Shown here: piece after piece, positions 61,649 through 64,000 of the stretch | Numbering within the stretch: position 1 is the stretch's first letter | Layout: each line of letters begins with the position of its first letter | DNA from: CAYTGR01 sp964437445 | Lineage (GTDB): Bacteria; Chloroflexota; Anaerolineae; B4-G1; SLSP01 | Direction of reading: 5' to 3' | DNA: 64,000 nt | Assembly: GCA_964437445.1 (NCBI GenBank) | Contig: CAYTGR010000009.1 | Location: forward strand, 38,635 to 102,634 | The notes under the pieces: model-generated | Databases searched by the model: none | Seen by the model: only the letters and a program-made list of their open reading frames with translations | What the model was told of the DNA's origin: nothing | Made by a program: the position numbers and the translations under genes

Positions 61649-62459
61649 ATTCGTCCGGGTGGTCGCGCTGGGGCCAGTGCCCGCACCCCTCCAGGATTTG
61701 CAATTGCGAACCCTGAATCCGCGTGTGAGCCTGTTCCGCGCACGACAAAGGCACGGCCCGATCCTGCCGGCCATGAATGATCAGGGTCGGGGCCGTAAGC
61801 TCCCCCAACCGCTCCAGATAGCAGGTACGTGCGCCACGCCACAACATCTCGCTGTTCTGAAACACCATCCAGGCCCGGGCCGCGCCGGGCTTCCGCACCT
61901 CCAATAGTGCCTGATCCACCAGCGCCTCAGTCACGGCACCGGGATTGTGCAACAAACCCTGCAACGAAGCCCGCAACATAGCCCGGCTGCGGCGGACCAG
62001 CGCCCAGGTCAGCGCATTGAGCAGCGGCAGTTTGACCAGCAAGTAGCTCAGTTGGTGCAGGGGCGCTTTAGACTGCAAGCCGTAGCTATCCACCAGCACC
62101 AGGCGCGCCACATGCTCAGGCGCACGCAAGGTGTAGCCGAGCGCCACCCCGCCTCCCAGCGAGATGCCGACCAGGCTGGCCTGGTCCAGCCCCCACGCTG
62201 CCATGAGCGCCGCCAAGAATTGGATGTAGTAGTCCATAGAATAGTCAGCCTGGGGTTTGTCGCTGTCGCCATAACCCGGCCAATCGGCGGCAAAGACCCG
62301 ATGCGTCTGCGCCAGCACCGGCAGTAACAATTCCCAGGAAAGTCTCGCCGAATCTATGCCCCCGCCATGTAGCAACACTACCGGTGAGCCCTGCTCGCCC
62401 GCGGTCATCGTGTGAATCCGCAATCCATTGACCTGAATCCACTGGTTCTGCATGTCCAT
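61614..62459 (-). CDS. Alpha/beta hydrolase
   Basis: 281 residues from the ATG at 62459 (AGGAGA nine bases upstream); a longer frame to 62600 overlaps the TetR gene and is rejected. 'VVLLHGGGIDSARLSWELL' forms the oxyanion loop, 'LVGISLGGGVAL' the nucleophile elbow with the catalytic Ser, 'IHGRQDRAVP' the acid and 'GCGHWPQRDHP' the His. It resembles esterases or meta-cleavage-product hydrolases; the substrate is unknown. It lies 34 bases after the tetR gene, so it is probably under its control. Confidence 0.88.
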   Translation of the reverse strand: MDMQNQWIQVNGLRIHTMTAGEQGSPVVLLHGGGIDSARLSWELLLPVLAQTHRVFAADWPGYGDSDKPQADYSMDYYIQFLAALMAAWGLDQASLVGISLGGGVALGYTLRAPEHVARLVLVDSYGLQSKAPLHQLSYLLVKLPLLNALTWALVRRSRAMLRASLQGLLHNPGAVTEALVDQALLEVRKPGAARAWMVFQNSEMLWRGARTCYLERLGELTAPTLIIHGRQDRAVPLSCAEQAHTRIQGSQLQILEGCGHWPQRDHPDEFNRLVADFLAE

Positions 62460-62493
62460 CGCTGTCTTCTCCTGCTTTTCTCGGCGCTCACGA

Positions 62494-63183
62494 TCACGCA
62501 CCGGTTTGCGCTTCATGCTCACTATACTGGCGCTGGATGAGCGCCACCAGCGCCAACAGGGCCTGCTTGCCGACCGCGCTCTCGCCCCCCGGCCCGGCAA
62601 ACCCGCTTTGCATCAAAGCGGAAATGCCCGCCGCCACTTCCTCCAACGGCGGAGCTTCCGAGGCCGGGATGATCGTTTCAATGCCGATAAATCCGTAGGA
62701 GATGATGCTCATCAGGTAAGCGACCACCTCTGGGCTGAGATCGGCGCGCAACAACCCGGCCGCCTGCAATTGCTGCACGAAGGTTTTCCCGAACAGAAAC
62801 CGCCCGGTGTACCGCGCCGCTCCCTGGCGGCGGACGTAATCCCCTAAGATGCGGCTGTCTTGCGTATAGAGCGCGCGCATCAGCGGATTACCCTGCAAGG
62901 CCAGCAGCGCATGGCGATACATCTGGGGCAGTGTGCCGCCCTCTGGATCGGCCTCAATGCGCGCGGACAGATCGTCCAGCAGGCGGCTCATCTCGTGGAT
63001 TAACAACGCCTCAAAGAGCGCATCCTTGCTTTTCCAGTGCAGGTAGAGGGCGCCCTTGGAGACGCCCGCCTCACGGGCGATATCGTCCACCGTGGTCTTG
63101 TCGTACCCAAAATGGGCAATGAGTCTGGCGGCTGCCGCGAGCACGCGGGCCGGACGATCAGTAGCTTCTGAGACTGGCATCAT
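62494..63183 (-). CDS. TetR-family transcriptional regulator
   Basis: 229 residues. The N-terminal helix-turn-helix is clear: 'RVLAAAARLIAHFGYDKTTV' and 'DIAREAGVSKGALYLHWKSK', followed by an all-helical ligand-binding domain. It is probably a repressor of itself and of the alpha/beta hydrolase gene downstream, through the perfect palindrome directly upstream of its start. Ligand unknown. Confidence 0.92.
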   Translation of the reverse strand: MMPVSEATDRPARVLAAAARLIAHFGYDKTTVDDIAREAGVSKGALYLHWKSKDALFEALLIHEMSRLLDDLSARIEADPEGGTLPQMYRHALLALQGNPLMRALYTQDSRILGDYVRRQGAARYTGRFLFGKTFVQQLQAAGLLRADLSPEVVAYLMSIISYGFIGIETIIPASEAPPLEEVAAGISALMQSGFAGPGGESAVGKQALLALVALIQRQYSEHEAQTGA

Positions 63184-63191
63184 TTTGACCC

Positions 63192-63219
63192 TTTGACCAG
63201 ATATGTTAATCTGGTCAAA
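63192..63219 (-). promoter_or_regulatory. Operator of the TetR regulator
   Basis: Perfect inverted repeat TTTGACCAGAT (63192-63202), six bases, ATCTGGTCAAA (63209-63219), nine bases upstream of the start of the tetR gene. The size and position are typical of autoregulated TetR-type repressors. Confidence 0.85.
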
Positions 63220-63286
63220 TAATACTACTCCTGCCGCGCTTTGTCAAGTGGGTTACCGCTCCTTGAAAATTGTTCTCCCCGACCAT

Positions 63287-63314
63287 TTGCGCTTTCCCCG
63301 CAACTCGCTATAGT
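63287..63314 (+). promoter_or_regulatory. Possible promoter of the secreted-protein gene
   Basis: TTGCGC (63287-63292), 16 bases, TATAGT (63309-63314), about 77 bases before the start at 63391. It has the same -35 sequence and spacing as the hrcA promoter. Confidence 0.5.
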
Positions 63315-63390
63315 ATCCTCAACAGCTCTTGGCCCAACACTATCTTTTCAACTCATCATCCTCAAGGCAAGTTTCTAACGGGAGGTTAGC

Positions 63391-63972
63391 ATGACAAAAC
63401 GGGCTCTGTTCATGTTGATTTTGCTTGGTGCGCTGTTGGCCGGTGCTTTTCCGCCGCTCCCGGCGCGTGCCGATGCCGCCGACGCCTGGTGGGATACCGC
63501 CTGGCCATACCGCATCCCGGTCACGGTGAGCGGGAGCGGCGTGGCGCAGGTCTCGCTCAACTTCACCACCCTCTTCAGCACGCTGGGGCTGAACGGCGGC
63601 CTGCTGGACCTGCGCTCCATCCGTGTCGTGCCGTACACCGGCCCCACGCCCGGCGCGCCGGTCCCCTACGCCGAGACGTATAGCCGCCTGCTCCACGACG
63701 CCGAAGCCACCAGCGGGTGGAGCACCAACGACCTCGGCTCGGTGCTGCGCGACACGGTCCGCTTCACCCAGGGGAGCGCCTCGGTGCACACCATTGTGAC
63801 CAACACCGTCGGCGGTTACGGCTATCCCGGCGTGGAACTGCATCCCACCGCCTTCACCGACTGGCGGCCCTACGAGGTCTTCCTTTACGACATCTGGCCA
63901 GAGGTCAACGCCAGCGCCCTGGATCAAGCACCCGATTTGTACTGGTTAGGACTTACGCAAGAGTCATTTTGA
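63391..63972 (+). CDS. Secreted protein, probably truncated by an insertion
   Basis: 193 residues as read. A signal peptide ('ALFMLILLGALLAGAFPPLP', cleavage after 'ARADA') precedes 'WWDTAWPYRIPVTVSGSG', a beginning common in secreted DUF2341-like and similar beta-sandwich proteins of large size. The frame closes with 'LGLTQESF' just where the sequence changes to GGACTTACGCAAG. The natural protein is probably much longer. GGGAGG precedes the ATG by five bases. Confidence 0.6.
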   Translation: MTKRALFMLILLGALLAGAFPPLPARADAADAWWDTAWPYRIPVTVSGSGVAQVSLNFTTLFSTLGLNGGLLDLRSIRVVPYTGPTPGAPVPYAETYSRLLHDAEATSGWSTNDLGSVLRDTVRFTQGSASVHTIVTNTVGGYGYPGVELHPTAFTDWRPYEVFLYDIWPEVNASALDQAPDLYWLGLTQESF

Positions 63973-64000
63973 TAGTCGGAGAACGCAATTGCTCGCACAT
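63952..64000. mobile_element. Possible left end of an insertion sequence (cut by window end)
   Basis: GGACTTACGCAAG from 63952 resembles, from memory, the terminal inverted repeat of several bacterial IS elements. It coincides with the break in the secreted-protein frame. Only 49 bases are visible, so the call is tentative. Confidence 0.35.

Noticed and set aside
1..64000. tRNA or rRNA genes
   Set aside because: I looked in the intergenic spaces and saw no cloverleaf with a TTCGA-type T-loop or rRNA-like sequence.

Overview
The window looks like a GC-rich bacterial metagenome-assembled chromosome, most likely Chloroflexota (Anaerolineae-like). This is inferred from the style of the proteins (multi-GAF kinases, GT39-like membrane glycosyltransferases, MoxR/DUF58/VWA cluster, CIRCE-controlled hrcA) and from abundant short-period palindromic repeats; no rRNA or other taxonomic marker is present. 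Four runs of exactly 100 N mark scaffold joins (19868, 27568, 44737, 58173). The first is false: 55 identical bases flank it, so the comEC gene it splits is really continuous.

Layout. 1-4904 (+): family-5 solute ABC importer (binding protein, two permeases, two ATPases), with a hairpin after the binding-protein gene. 4990-8510 (-): two membrane glycosyltransferases. 8530-19111 (-): a signalling island with two GAF-type kinases joined to receivers, a lone receiver, a very large kinase (Cache, HAMP, six GAFs, kinase) and an orphan family-3 binding lipoprotein just upstream of it. 19231-22656 (-): comEC and a degenerate receiver/GGDEF protein. 22705-25764 (-): a KAP-type P-loop NTPase fused to an FGE-like domain, and a Mn-type superoxide dismutase. 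26009-27892 (+): a repetitive lipoprotein. 27957-43837 (-): a long array with an ABC-2 exporter, a coiled-coil protein with a Gln-Gly tract, MoxR, DUF58 and two VWA membrane proteins, broken into by a four-helix-bundle gene in a palindromic element and by a toxin-antitoxin pair with its own promoter. 43980-50856: a GTPase remnant, a URO-D/thioredoxin protein, a beta-helix/GH114-like protein, lipoproteins and a polyferredoxin membrane protein. 51040-57420: OsmC, CIRCE-hrcA-dnaJ-prmA, and on the other strand infA, an S1 protein and a FabL-like reductase. 57610-60814 (+): ferredoxin and aldehyde:ferredoxin oxidoreductase, separated by a GxxExxY gene inside an element with 17-bp perfect terminal inverted repeats. 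60915-64000: a probable TumA/TumE-like pair, an alpha/beta hydrolase with a TetR regulator and palindromic operator, and a secreted protein cut short at what may be an IS end.

The most unusual signal is a set of palindromic arrays built from 7- or 8-base units. They lie between genes, several starting exactly at a stop codon, and two of them enclose a small solitary ORF (four-helix bundle; GxxExxY). Two homologous empty copies differ by exactly one heptamer. This looks like a family of small repeat-bounded elements that enters operons without breaking them.
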